From the NCBI GenBank assembly GCA_902493535.1, contig CABUQG010000015.1:1-40840 (forward strand): a stretch of 40,840 nt of DNA. Direction: 5' to 3'. The notes under the pieces were generated by a model. It was not told where the DNA came from. It saw nothing but the letters and a program-made list of their open reading frames with translations, and did not search any database. How positions within the stretch are numbered: position 1 is the stretch's first letter; every line of letters starts with the position of its first letter. This DNA comes from an uncultured Collinsella sp. GTDB lineage: Bacteria; Actinomycetota; Coriobacteriia; Coriobacteriales; Coriobacteriaceae. The position numbers and the translations under genes were made by a program. Positions 1 to 7,735 of the stretch are shown here, piece by piece.

Positions 1-61
1 CGCAGGAAGCTTGGATACGCCTAGGCGCGGTCCAAGAAATCGTCCGCACCCCCAAAAGATG

Positions 62-96
62 GAAAAACGCCCGTCGGCGGTGGTGTCGGCGGGCGC
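62..96 (-). terminator. Rho-independent terminator of galM
   Basis: Read on the minus strand, a GC-rich stem (GCCCGCCG pairing with CGACGGGC, loop about ACACCACCG) is followed directly by TTTTT. It lies about 30 bases past the galM stop codon. Bases 1-60 hold nothing I can support. Confidence 0.75.
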
Positions 97-123
97 TGCT
101 GTGCGATTTATTGCGTTATGGGC

Positions 124-1176
124 TTAGTGCCTCATAAAGTGGTACTCGATCACATTGCTATAGGGGTGACCCGGGCCCACAATGCCCTGTGGGAACAGCG
201 GCTGGTGCGGCGTGTCGGGGTACATCTCGGCCTCGAGGGCAAAGCCGGCGCCCCAGCCATAGTTGGCATCGTCCTTGGCGTGCTCGTCGCCCAGCCAGTT
301 GCCGGTGTAGAGCTGCACGCCCGGTGCGGTGGTGTAGTAGTCCAGCTCGCGACCGGTCCACATCTCCTCGACGTGCATCGCGCGGCGCAGGTTGCGACCG
401 TACTGATAGCCATCGATGCACAGGCAGTGGTCGTAGCCACGGGCCTGCTTAATCTGCGGGTCGTCGGCCTCCATGCCAGGCGCGACGGGACGAAGCTCGC
501 GAAAGTCAAACGGCGTGCCTTCGACCGGAGCGATCTCGCCGGTTGGAATGTTCTGGTCATCAATGGGCAGGTAGTGGGCAGCGTTGGCAACAAAGAAGTG
601 CTCGCAGTCCATGCCAGCGTTATGGCCGGCAAGGTTAAAGTACGTGTGGTTGGTCATGGACACGTAGGTGGCGCGGTCGCTCTCGCAGCCATACTCGACA
701 CGAAAGACGCCGGTGCGCGTCACGGTAAACACGGCCGTAAAGGTGCGGTTGCCGGGGAGGCCCAGTTCGCCATCCTCAAGTGAGGTGGTCATGCGCACGG
801 CGTTGTGGACCTCGTCGAGTTCAACATCCCACACGCGTTTATGCAGACCGTGCTCAAGATCGCTGTGCAGGTTGTTGGCGCCCTCGTTGGCGGGCATATG
901 CCAGTCCGTGCCGTCGATGGTGATCGTGGCGCCCGCGGTGCGGTTTGCCACGGGGCCGATGGTCGCGCCAAAGCAGGCGGGGTTGTCAAAGTAATCCTCG
1001 AGCTTATCGAAGCCCAGCACCACATCGCGCACGTTGCCGGGGATGTCGGGCACGTCGATGCCCAACACGGTGGCGCCATAGTCCATAATGCGAACGCAGA
1101 TCTCGGGCCCGCTGAGGGTGTAACGATGAACGGGGGTACCGCACGGCGCGGTGCCGAAAAGCTCGGAAGTGATCAT
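124..1176 (-). CDS. galM: Aldose 1-epimerase (galactose mutarotase)
   Basis: This 350-residue protein should interconvert the alpha and beta anomers of galactose or glucose in the cytoplasm and so feed the Leloir enzymes galK and galT found at 27892-30716. The sequence has the mutarotase landmarks: an early GPVANRTAGA stretch, the NLHSDLEHGLHKRVWD region, a TNHTYFNLAGH segment with the conserved histidine, and a late LYTGNWLG segment. Length is normal for GalM. I start at the ATG of MITSELFGT (1176) because a GGAA ribosome site stands just before it; an in-frame start 60 bases upstream has no such site. The gene diverges from the DeoR regulator at 1383, which may control it. A terminator follows at 62-96. 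Confidence 0.92.
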   Translation of the reverse strand: MITSELFGTAPCGTPVHRYTLSGPEICVRIMDYGATVLGIDVPDIPGNVRDVVLGFDKLEDYFDNPACFGATIGPVANRTAGATITIDGTDWHMPANEGANNLHSDLEHGLHKRVWDVELDEVHNAVRMTTSLEDGELGLPGNRTFTAVFTVTRTGVFRVEYGCESDRATYVSMTNHTYFNLAGHNAGMDCEHFFVANAAHYLPIDDQNIPTGEIAPVEGTPFDFRELRPVAPGMEADDPQIKQARGYDHCLCIDGYQYGRNLRRAMHVEEMWTGRELDYYTTAPGVQLYTGNWLGDEHAKDDANYGWGAGFALEAEMYPDTPHQPLFPQGIVGPGHPYSNVIEYHFMRH

Positions 1177-1321
1177 TTGGTTCCTAACATCGAGGTATTT
1201 CCGACAAACTGTAACGCGAACAGGCAAGATTATCACTACACCCCACTAAAGCAGGGGGTATTTTTCTCAAAAAAGTGATGATTGGAGCTGTGCGGGTGTT
1301 CATTTTTGACGCGCACGAGTC

Positions 1322-1330
1322 TGATACAAT
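1322..1330 (+). promoter_or_regulatory. Extended -10 promoter for the DeoR gene
   Basis: The sequence TGATACAAT fits an extended -10 element (TG, one base, TACAAT) and lies about 50 bases before the GTG start at 1383. A TTGACG at 1306-1311 is only 13 bases upstream, too close to be a normal -35 partner. The 206-base divergent gap to galM shows no clear palindromic operator. Confidence 0.45.
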
Positions 1331-1382
1331 TTGTTCGTTACTGTTTGAATGATATGCGCGCAAAGAACGGCGAGGATTCATC

Positions 1383-2147
1383 GTGATTAAGGCAGAGCGA
1401 CAGGATAAGGTTCGTCAGCTGCTCGAAGAGCAGGGCACGGTTTCGGTCAAGGAGATTTCGGATGCGCTGGGCGTTTCGGATATGACGATTCGCCGCGACC
1501 TCGAAGAACTTGCGAGCCTGGGCGAGATCGAGCGCGTGCACGGTGGCGCCCGTAGCGCACAGGGACGTCCCCATGCTATGTTGCGCCATGAGTATTCGCA
1601 CAGCGAAAAGCGCACTAAGCATGCCGAGGAAAAGCTGCAGATTGCGCGCCGTGCTGTGGAGCTTATCGAGGAGGGCTCGACCATCTTTTTGGGTACGGGC
1701 ACTACGGTGGAACAGATGGCCTCGATGCTGCCGGCGTGTCGCCTGCGCATTGTGACCAACTCGCTTTCGGTGTTTAACCTGCTCGAGTCGCGCGAAGACT
1801 GCGACCTGTGCCTCGTGGGCGGTATGTACCGTCGCCGCACCGCCGCTTTTGTGGGGCCAACGGCCGAGGATACCCTGCGTGCGTTGGGCATCGACGCGGC
1901 GTTTATCGGCGCCAACGGCATTCTGGATGGCGACGTATCTACGTCCAACATGGACGAGGGCCGTATCCAGCAGCTCGCCTTTAGCAAGGCCGACTCACGC
2001 TATCTGATCGCCGATTCCAGCAAGATCGGCAAGCGCGACTTCTACACCTTCTGTCGCTTGGACAGCCTGGATGCCGTGGTGTGCGAACCGGGTATCGCCG
2101 CCGAGAATCGTGCCGCCATCGAGGAACACACGCAGGTTATTTGCTAG
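1383..2147 (+). CDS. DeoR-family sugar-phosphate-responsive repressor
   Basis: This 254-residue regulator has an N-terminal DeoR winged helix (residues about 6-57, with VSVKEISDALGVSDMTIRRDLEEL) and a C-terminal DeoRC sugar-phosphate sensor fold (about 75-235, with the FLGTGTTVEQMA and VTNSLSVFNLL motifs). Members of the family bind a phosphorylated sugar and release DNA. It starts with GTG after a GAGGA ribosome site. It is divergent from galM, so galactose or tagatose phosphates are plausible effectors, but nothing in the sequence fixes the ligand. A decayed partial copy of this gene lies at 6506-6664. The first hairpin array begins 120 bases after its stop codon. Confidence 0.88.
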   Translation: MIKAERQDKVRQLLEEQGTVSVKEISDALGVSDMTIRRDLEELASLGEIERVHGGARSAQGRPHAMLRHEYSHSEKRTKHAEEKLQIARRAVELIEEGSTIFLGTGTTVEQMASMLPACRLRIVTNSLSVFNLLESREDCDLCLVGGMYRRRTAAFVGPTAEDTLRALGIDAAFIGANGILDGDVSTSNMDEGRIQQLAFSKADSRYLIADSSKIGKRDFYTFCRLDSLDAVVCEPGIAAENRAAIEEHTQVIC

Positions 2148-2215
2148 TTATCGCTACGGGATTGCCAACGGGTGATGCGGGAGGACTTTTACCTCCTGTC
2201 ATTGTGGAAACCAGC

Positions 2216-2246
2216 GCGTCAGCGCTACGCGATATGACGCGCAAAT
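2216..2246. repeat. 31-bp tag shared with 6806-6836
   Basis: This segment, containing CGCGATATGAC and CGCAAAT, matches 6806-6836 at 27 of 31 positions. In both places it lies downstream of a deoR sequence (intact here, a remnant there) and upstream of a hairpin array. It looks like a leftover of a segmental duplication. Confidence 0.7.
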
Positions 2247-2267
2247 AAGGACTCCACTATCAAATCG

Positions 2268-2563
2268 TCTCAACCTGTAACAGGTAGGGGTGAAACCACC
2301 AACCAGATGTTACAGATTGAGATTTTTGACCCGGCCTATTCCGTTTGTCTCGATCTGTAACAGCTAGGACCGAATAATTCAGCTAGTTGTTACAGATTGA
2401 GATTGAGAGGATTGGCCTGCGCATTCATCTCAATCTGTAACATCTAGACGTCCAAAACCGGTCTTAGTGTTACAGATTGAGACAATTCGGCGGGGTCTAC
2501 CTTGTTTGTCTCGATCTGTAACGGTTAGGACTTAAAAACTCGGCTACGTGTTACAGATCGAGA
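2268..2563 (+). repeat. Hairpin array A: four 55-bp inverted repeats
   Basis: Units lie at 2268-2322, 2348-2402, 2428-2482 and 2509-2563. Each is exactly 55 bp and the linkers are 25, 25 and 26 bp, giving a period of 80-81. A unit has the form TCTC(A/G)ATCTGTAAC, a variable middle of about 25 bases, then GTTACAGAT(T/C)GAGA. The first unit is followed by TTTTT and could end transcription; the others are not. The array fills the space between the convergent deoR (+) and GntR (-) genes. I know of no named family that matches. Confidence 0.92.
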
Positions 2564-2579
2564 CAAAAGAAAAAGAACA

Positions 2580-3299
2580 TTAGGACTTGAAAATAAAGTT
2601 TTGATAAGGGATTCGCCCAGTTAAGACGGTGCGGCAGACAATTGAGATTAGTTTGCCTCCGGAGTCGTAAGCATAATGAGTCAGTTCGATGACCGGAAGT
2701 TTTGCAACACCATAATTACTGGCTTCGGAATCGCTAAGCTGACGTGCTCTATAGCTTTCCCTAACAGATTGGATAGACTTGGACAAGTCGTCCATGATTC
2801 TGCTAAATGCCTGAAAATCTAACTGGTTATTCGGAACGCGCGACTTTGAAATGAAGAACGTATCAGCGCCTATGAAGCTGCCTTCAAGTTCGTAGGTCAA
2901 TTCAAGACGCTGAATTTCATCGCGACTTTGACATCCAAATTGTTGGAGCATCATTACGGAAATTGGACGACCTGATGTGAGGCCGCCGAAATGTTTGGTG
3001 ATGGCATCCGGATCAACGCCATCGCAATGGCTTGCAAAGTCAAAGTCTAAAAGTGAATTGAGCTCGCTAACGCGTTTCGGTGCAACAAACGATCCCTTAC
3101 CTTGGATTCGATAGATACTTCCACGACGCTCCAGCTCACTCATGGCAAGTCGGACGGTTGTTCTGCTTACGGCGTATTCGTCGCAGAGTTCCATTTCTGT
3201 TGGAAGTTTATCGTCTGCTTGATATTCATCGACGATCTGCTTGAGCAGCGCGTCGGTGAGCTGTAAATAGAGTGGCCGTTTTTCGTGTGTATCGAGCAT
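2580..3299 (-). CDS. GntR/HutC-family regulator with UTRA domain
   Basis: The N-terminal third is a GntR winged helix (PLYLQLTDALLKQIVDEY, then LPTEMELCDEYAVSRTTVRLA and RRGSIYRIQGKGSFVA). The rest is a UTRA ligand-binding domain, which in this family usually senses a phosphorylated sugar or related metabolite. I start at the ATG of MLDTHEKRP (3299) because GAGG stands five bases before it; an ATG at 3317 would add six residues. It lies about 70 bases downstream of the TIM-barrel-like gene and is probably cotranscribed with it. It is the likely local regulator of that gene and of the divergent EIIBC at 4649. Candidate operators in the divergent gap are noted separately. Confidence 0.88.
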   Translation of the reverse strand: MLDTHEKRPLYLQLTDALLKQIVDEYQADDKLPTEMELCDEYAVSRTTVRLAMSELERRGSIYRIQGKGSFVAPKRVSELNSLLDFDFASHCDGVDPDAITKHFGGLTSGRPISVMMLQQFGCQSRDEIQRLELTYELEGSFIGADTFFISKSRVPNNQLDFQAFSRIMDDLSKSIQSVRESYRARQLSDSEASNYGVAKLPVIELTHYAYDSGGKLISIVCRTVLTGRIPYQNFIFKS

Positions 3300-3371
3300 T
3301 AGAGCCTCAGTTTGCATGTTGGTTATACCTGATGGTTGCCTCAGTCGGGATGTAACGTGGGCAAGGTAACC

Positions 3372-4292
3372 TTAACGTATCACAGAGCGGCTCAGCATGA
3401 CGATCTGATGCCTGTATCCACGAAGGGCTTGTCCGAGCGTGAAGATATTCTGGGGCAGGCAAATACCGTTCATGGAGTCCCCGATATGTTGGAGGTCAGC
3501 GCCGGCTGCTTTTGCTGCAAGGCCTATTTTCTTAATGGTCTCGCTGTCGCAGGAGTCTTGACTCGTCCCGTTCGCCGCCATGACGAGAACCTTCTCTTCA
3601 ATTGACTTGCCTACGTTGTGGGATCGTACAAAGTCTACGATGGCGCGCAGGTCTGCTTCTTGGAAGCAAGGGACGGTGTAGGGGGCTGGCACGAGAAGGA
3701 TATCGACGCCGAGGTCAACAAACTTGCGCGCAATTTCGAGCGTCATGACAGGTTCCGCAACGCCCGCTCCATGCATTTTTCCGGCTATGACCAGGCCATT
3801 GAAATGCTCTTTGGAGAGTTTAATCGAATGGGCGATTGCATCGTTGGAGACGCCGGTTCCAGGGTTGCCCGTCAGGCAGATAAAATCAAATCCGAGTTCG
3901 TTAGCCTTTTCTAAGGTCTTGGGAGAGACGCGACGACCCATGGGGATTTCCGTTCGGGATTCAGACATCTCTGCCTCGTTATCAACTGGCTCCAGATTGA
4001 CGCCAATGGGCCTTCCGCATGCTCGCTTCACCCAAGTGACCGGGTTTTCATTGAGATCATCTGGAATACCGGCAATAACTGGATCGAACACATCGAGCGC
4101 GTTAAACAGAAGCAGGTCGGCACCTGCGGCACGTTCGATTTCTGCATTAGTAACGCCGCCGAGAAATTGGGAAGAGGGTACGTTTTCCGCCATGATGGTA
4201 CGTCCCTCGGAAGCCAGAATTGCCTGTTTTAGATCCATGGGTGACGTGGCGGCAAAATCGGATGCGGACATGTTCAGTAATCGTTTGGGCAT
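3372..4292 (-). CDS. Unrecognised TIM-barrel-like protein beside a PTS (possibly DUF7916)
   Basis: This 306-residue protein has repeated beta-strand and helix segments typical of a phosphate-binding TIM barrel: NAEIERAAGADLLLFNALD, FDFICLTGNPGTGVS, VIAGKMHGAG, DILLVPAPYTVP and LVMAANGTSQDSCD. It has no signal peptide or membrane segment. I believe it belongs to an uncharacterised family seen next to PTS and GntR genes (DUF7916, from memory), but I assign no reaction. A strong AAGGAAG ribosome site precedes the ATG at 4292. It forms an apparent operon with the GntR gene and diverges from the module A EIIBC. A role in processing the phosphorylated substrate of that permease is a reasonable inference; this module lacks the lacG gene present in the other three. 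Confidence 0.7.
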   Translation of the reverse strand: MPKRLLNMSASDFAATSPMDLKQAILASEGRTIMAENVPSSQFLGGVTNAEIERAAGADLLLFNALDVFDPVIAGIPDDLNENPVTWVKRACGRPIGVNLEPVDNEAEMSESRTEIPMGRRVSPKTLEKANELGFDFICLTGNPGTGVSNDAIAHSIKLSKEHFNGLVIAGKMHGAGVAEPVMTLEIARKFVDLGVDILLVPAPYTVPCFQEADLRAIVDFVRSHNVGKSIEEKVLVMAANGTSQDSCDSETIKKIGLAAKAAGADLQHIGDSMNGICLPQNIFTLGQALRGYRHQIVMLSRSVIR

Positions 4293-4338
4293 TGTTACTT
4301 CCTTTGACTAGAACGACAGGCTTGTGACATTGTCTCTA

Positions 4339-4356
4339 ATATTGTTACAACAATAT
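4339..4356. promoter_or_regulatory. Candidate operator, ATATTGTT-AC-AACAATAT
   Basis: An 18-bp inverted repeat with perfect 8-bp arms lies 47 bases before the TIM-barrel-like start, where a repressor would block its promoter. The adjacent GntR protein is the obvious candidate binder. This is an inference from position and symmetry. Confidence 0.5.
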
Positions 4357-4376
4357 ATTCAATATGTTATATCCAA

Positions 4377-4465
4377 TCGGTGAACGGTTGCAAGCTTATT
4401 GTATTGCTCGGAAAAAATAGCCTTTAGCTGGGAAAACATTATATTAATCAACTACCGTTCACCGA
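4377..4465. promoter_or_regulatory. Facing pair of TCGGTGAACGGT motifs
   Basis: TCGGTGAACGGT is at 4377-4388 and its reverse complement ACCGTTCACCGA at 4454-4465, so two 12-bp copies face each other across 65 bases in the divergent control region. The core TGAACGGT recurs in most other control regions of this window. Confidence 0.6.
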
Positions 4466-4481
4466 ATAAGTATTTGAATTC

Positions 4482-4575
4482 TTGACATATCGACAAAGCG
4501 GAAAAAGAATTGGTTATGACAAATCGCGCAAATGATATTACATTTCGCACAAGAACGTATTCACTTACATAAGTG
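4482..4575 (+). promoter_or_regulatory. Promoter and palindrome before module A EIIBC
   Basis: A perfect TTGACA (4482-4487) is followed after 17 bases by AAGAAT (4505-4510), a weak but correctly spaced -10. Further downstream, CACTTA-CA-TAAGTG (4562-4575) is a 14-bp palindrome between this promoter and the start codon, a typical repressor position. Confidence 0.45.
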
Positions 4576-4648
4576 GATACAAACGGGGACGACGACGGTT
4601 GAGTCCAGATAAATCGTTGTGTGCCCGGGAATCATGAAAGGATGTGTT

Positions 4649-6343
4649 ATGGACGCTATCGTCAAATTCCTTGAAAAACACCAGCCCCTCTTCGACAAAA
4701 TCTCGAGGAACATTTATCTGGTGGCGATTAAGGATGGCTTTCTCTCGAATATGCCAATTGTGCTGTTCTCGAGCCTGTTCCTTCTTCTTTCGACGCTCCC
4801 TGCCTATGTAGGCATCACGCTTCCGTCTGAGGTGCTGGATTTCTTCAATAAAATCTATGCATATACCATGGGACTTCTTGGCATTATGGTGGCCGGCACC
4901 ACGGCGAGCTCACTTGCCATGTCGATGAACCGTCGCATGCCTTCGGGTAAATCTCTCAACCCCACCTCGTGCATGGTTTGTGCCATGTGCGGCATGCTCT
5001 TGCTATCGGTGACGAACGATGTTGTCTCGATTGGTGGAGCAGATACATCTGTTTTTGAAACCGGCTATATGGGAACCAAGGGTTTTCTCGCTGCGTTCGT
5101 AGCCGCATTCTTGACCGTTAATATCTATAAGGTGTGCATTAGCCATAATGTGACGATCAAGCTTCCCAAAGAGGTCCCTGGCTCTATTGCGCAGAGTTTT
5201 CGCGATATCTTTGCATTTGGGTTTTCGATCCTTGCGTGCGCTTTTATCGATCTTGCGAGCCGTAAGCTGCTTGCTGTGCCGTTCGCCAATTTGGTATCCG
5301 CTCTCATCTCGCCGCTGTTCTCCGCGGTCGACACCTATCCTGGCATGGCGCTTATCGAAGGCGCCGTCGCACTTTTCCAATTTATGGGTATCCACGGTGC
5401 TTCGGTTGTCATGAGTCCGATCAATGCTGCGCTCTACGGCAATACCGTTACCAATCTTGAGGTTTTCCAAGCAGGTGGACACCCGTCAATTGCTCTCACG
5501 CAGGACTTTACAAGCTTCATCGGCGGTCTGGGCGGTTCTGGCTGCACGTTCATCGTTCCTATTATCCTGATCATGTTTATGCGCTCCAAGCAGCTTAAAG
5601 CCATGGGCAAGGCATCGATTATCCCGGTGATTTTTGGAGTTAACGAGCCCGTTATCTTCGGTATGCCGATTGTTCTCAATCCCTATATGTTCGTGCCCTT
5701 CCTAGTGGCTCCTATGGTCAACGCCATTATCGGTAAATTTTTCATTGACGTCATTGGAATGAACGCCCCCATGTATACCATGCCGTGGGCGCTTCCCGGC
5801 CCAATCGGTGCATTCCTCACCACGGGTCTCGACCTGCGTTCTCTCGTATTGATGGCAGTGCTGTTGGTCGTTGACTTTGTGATTTACTATCCGTTCTGCA
5901 AGGCGTATGACCATCAGCTTTGTTTGGAAGAGTCTGCAAAGGAGACTGCAGGAACCTCGGATGCAGATGCTATTGCCGCACAGGAAAATGTCGCAAAAGC
6001 TCTCGAGGCGGTAAAGGACAAGGCGGAGCAGATCCGCGTGCTTGTGCTTTGCCAGGGTGCCGGCACTTCGACTCTCTTGGCAAATGCTCTTCGCGAAGGC
6101 GCCGCTGCTAAGGGTATCGATCTGGTTTCTCAGTCCGGTGCGTACGGAAGCCACTATGATACGATGGATCAGTACAACGTGATTGTTCTGGCGCCCCAGG
6201 CACGCATGTACTATGACGCTATGAAGGCCGATACCGATCGCCTTGGAATTAAACTGCTCACCACAAGGGGCAAGGAGTATATCGACCTTACCAACGATCC
6301 CGAAGGTGCAATTGACTGGATCGTTCAGGAGCTGGCCAAATAG
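4649..6343 (+). CDS. PTS lactose/cellobiose-family EIIBC, module A
   Basis: This 564-residue membrane permease imports and phosphorylates a sugar. The EIIC part (about residues 1-430) has several membrane segments and the family motifs QFMGIHGASVV and NEPVIFGMPIVLNP. An alanine-rich linker leads to a C-terminal EIIB domain with the phosphocysteine in VLCQGAGTS (Cys468). The ATG at 4649 follows AAGGA. It needs a separate EIIA, and the only one in the window is lacF at 22570. The GASVV variant differs from the GPSIV or GPSVV of the other three EIIBC proteins and may mean a different substrate. It is divergent from the TIM-barrel-like and GntR genes and ends at a strong terminator. Confidence 0.9.
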   Translation: MDAIVKFLEKHQPLFDKISRNIYLVAIKDGFLSNMPIVLFSSLFLLLSTLPAYVGITLPSEVLDFFNKIYAYTMGLLGIMVAGTTASSLAMSMNRRMPSGKSLNPTSCMVCAMCGMLLLSVTNDVVSIGGADTSVFETGYMGTKGFLAAFVAAFLTVNIYKVCISHNVTIKLPKEVPGSIAQSFRDIFAFGFSILACAFIDLASRKLLAVPFANLVSALISPLFSAVDTYPGMALIEGAVALFQFMGIHGASVVMSPINAALYGNTVTNLEVFQAGGHPSIALTQDFTSFIGGLGGSGCTFIVPIILIMFMRSKQLKAMGKASIIPVIFGVNEPVIFGMPIVLNPYMFVPFLVAPMVNAIIGKFFIDVIGMNAPMYTMPWALPGPIGAFLTTGLDLRSLVLMAVLLVVDFVIYYPFCKAYDHQLCLEESAKETAGTSDADAIAAQENVAKALEAVKDKAEQIRVLVLCQGAGTSTLLANALREGAAAKGIDLVSQSGAYGSHYDTMDQYNVIVLAPQARMYYDAMKADTDRLGIKLLTTRGKEYIDLTNDPEGAIDWIVQELAK

Positions 6344-6379
6344 TGGATGCACTCCGTCGTTGATTCGTCGGTGTATAGT

Positions 6380-6416
6380 ACGGCCCTGCAGCTTATTGAG
6401 CTGCGGGGCCGTATTT
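6380..6416 (+). terminator. Rho-independent terminator after module A EIIBC
   Basis: A stem of ACGGCCCtGCAGCT with AGCTGCgGGGCCGT, loop TATTG, is followed by ATTTCGTT. It lies about 35 bases after the stop codon. Confidence 0.75.
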
Positions 6417-6505
6417 CGTTGAGTATCTAATTGAGACAATGAGCGCAACCGTCGTGAGATCGCATTGGCGCTCTCCGAGTCACCGACAAGCTGACTTCCA
6501 TCTAT

Positions 6506-6664
6506 GTGACCAATTCGCTTTCGGCCTTTAGCCTGCTCGAGGCGCGCGAGGATTGCGACCTGTGCCTGGTGGGCGGCATGTACCGCCGCTGCACCGCCGC
6601 CTTTGTGGGGCCCACGGCCGAGGATCGTGCCGCCATCGAGGAGCACACGCAGGTCATCTGCTAG
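6506..6664 (+). pseudogene. Remnant of a second DeoR gene with an in-frame internal deletion
   Basis: The reading frame VTNSLSAFSLLEAREDCD continues through LVGGMYRRCTAAFVGPTAED and ends RAAIEEHTQVIC. It matches the intact DeoR protein encoded at 1383-2147 closely, but TAED joins directly to RAAIEE. In the intact gene these are separated by 237 bp (79 codons, 1872-2108). The join falls on a near-direct repeat, GCCGAGGAT versus GCCGAGAAT, as expected for slippage or short-homology recombination. The DNA-binding domain and start are missing, so this cannot be a repressor. Homology fades upstream of about 6500. Confidence 0.85.
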
Positions 6665-6720
6665 CTGGCGCAGCAGGCGATACTTCTGCCCCCTGCCGGC
6701 GCGGGGATTATCGTTTCAAT

Positions 6721-6836
6721 ATGACGTGCAGAATGACACGTATAAGTAAAAACACCATTTGTGCGTCAAATTTGATGACGCGTAAAAATTTGCGCGTCAT
6801 TTTACGCGTCAACGTGACGCGATATGACACGCAAAT
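6721..6836. repeat. Cluster of eight TGACGCG-like motifs
   Basis: TGACGCG or close variants occur at 6722, 6734, 6763(rev), 6776, 6793(rev), 6805(rev), 6815 and 6825. Two of them form a perfect 12-bp inverted repeat, TGACGCGTAAAA (6776-6787) with TTTTACGCGTCA (6800-6811). The 3' end (6806-6836) is the 31-bp tag shared with 2216-2246. The cluster lies between the deoR remnant and the convergent toxin gene. Its function is unknown. Confidence 0.6.
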
Positions 6837-6865
6837 GCGCTCGGGCCAAGTATTCAGCTTGTGGG

Positions 6866-7171
6866 CTAGACCAGGCGGGCGTAGTCCTGTGACTGATGAA
6901 AGATGTGGGCGATATAGATTGTTTCGTGCTCAAACTTGTAAAGGCACACGTAGTTGTTGACGGGAAACGATCGGTAATTACGTGCCGCCAGCTCTTGCAT
7001 GTGCGAGAGGAGGCGTAGGAGCGGCTGCGCGCGAAGCAGATCAAGCTGATATTCAAACTCAGCGACAAAATTGCCTGCTGCACGCGGATTCTTGAGGATT
7101 TGAGCAAGGTATCCGACAATACTCTCGTACTCATATCGCGCGCTTTTGAGGATTACGACGTTATAGGTCAT
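6866..7171 (-). CDS. RelE/ParE-superfamily toxin
   Basis: This 101-residue protein has the compact RelE/ParE pattern: an N-terminal strand (YNVVILKSARYEYESIVGYLAQ), a helical pair (NPRAAGNFVAEFEYQLDLLRAQP), and a C-terminal sheet (YRSFPVNNYVCLYKFEHETIYIAHIFHQSQDY). Toxins of this fold either cleave ribosome-bound mRNA or poison gyrase; the sequence alone does not say which. Its start overlaps the end of the antitoxin gene by 11 bases, the usual translational coupling. It may be bordered by leftovers of a duplication (see the 31-bp tag and array B). Confidence 0.85.
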   Translation of the reverse strand: MTYNVVILKSARYEYESIVGYLAQILKNPRAAGNFVAEFEYQLDLLRAQPLLRLLSHMQELAARNYRSFPVNNYVCLYKFEHETIYIAHIFHQSQDYARLV

Positions 7172-7427
7172 ATTTGTCTCGTATCGAAGCCGCGAAGGAT
7201 TCGTAATCGCTGTAGTCGCCTTGCGATATTTCGTCTTCTGCCAACATCATACGAGACAGCAGTTTTGCCTTGGCGATTTCTTCTTGCATGAGGCGATACT
7301 GGTCGCTGCTGATGCAGTGCATGGCCTCGTAGCCGTTCTTAGTTACGGTGACGTCGCGCTCAGACTCAACAAGCGTAGTGAATGCAGCAGTGTCCTTCAT
7401 GTCTCGGACGGGCACACAAACTGACAT
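7161..7427 (-). CDS. Phd/YefM-type antitoxin
   Basis: This 88-residue protein has an N-terminal Phd/YefM DNA-binding fold (VPVRDMKDTAAFTTLVESERDVTVTKNGYEAMHCIS) and an acidic C-terminal helix region (LAEDEISQGDYSDYESFAASIRDKYDL) of the sort that wraps the toxin. I choose the ATG at 7427 because AGGAGG stands five bases before it; an upstream ATG at 7463 has no comparable site. It probably represses its own operon at the inverted repeat at 7447-7472. Confidence 0.85.
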   Translation of the reverse strand: MSVCVPVRDMKDTAAFTTLVESERDVTVTKNGYEAMHCISSDQYRLMQEEIAKAKLLSRMMLAEDEISQGDYSDYESFAASIRDKYDL

Positions 7428-7446
7428 GGGTACCTCCTTTGCGTTG

Positions 7447-7472
7447 GGACACAATTGTACCACGGTGTGTCC
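7447..7472 (-). promoter_or_regulatory. Toxin-antitoxin promoter inside an inverted repeat
   Basis: GGACACA and TGTGTCC form 7-bp arms at 7447-7453 and 7466-7472. Between them, on the minus strand, is TGGTACAAT, an extended -10 element (TACAAT at 7454-7459). A promoter buried in an operator is typical for autoregulated toxin-antitoxin operons. Confidence 0.55.
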
Positions 7473-7495
7473 ATGCGGACGATACCGTCGAATCG

Positions 7496-7711
7496 TCTCA
7501 ATCTGTAACAGTTGGGATCAAAAAACTCGACTAGATGTTACAGATTGAGATTAAAGGGATTGACCTGTGGCGTTTGTCTCGATCTGTAACAGTTAGACGG
7601 TCGAAAGTGGGCTACGTGTTACAGATTGAGATATTTCTGCTCGGGCGTTCTGTTTGTCTTGATCTGTAACAGCTAGGGCCGAAATACTCGACTAGATGTT
7701 ACAGATCGAGA
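7496..7711 (+). repeat. Hairpin array B: three 55-bp inverted repeats
   Basis: Units are at 7496-7550, 7577-7631 and 7657-7711, with linkers of 26 and 25 bp. Design and orientation are the same as array A. The bases just before the first unit (AATCGTCTCAA) are the same as those before the first unit of array A, which supports a common origin of the two arrays. Confidence 0.92.
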
Positions 7712-7735
7712 CAGACGGCCTGCTCGAGCCGAGCC

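Noticed and set aside
1306..1330. TTGACG and TACAAT as a standard promoter before deoR
   Set aside because: The spacing is only 13 bases. An extended -10 without a -35 is the better reading.
2268..2563. CRISPR array
   Set aside because: The repeated unit is itself a long hairpin with a variable middle, the linkers are similar to each other rather than unique spacers, units number only two to four, and there are no cas genes.
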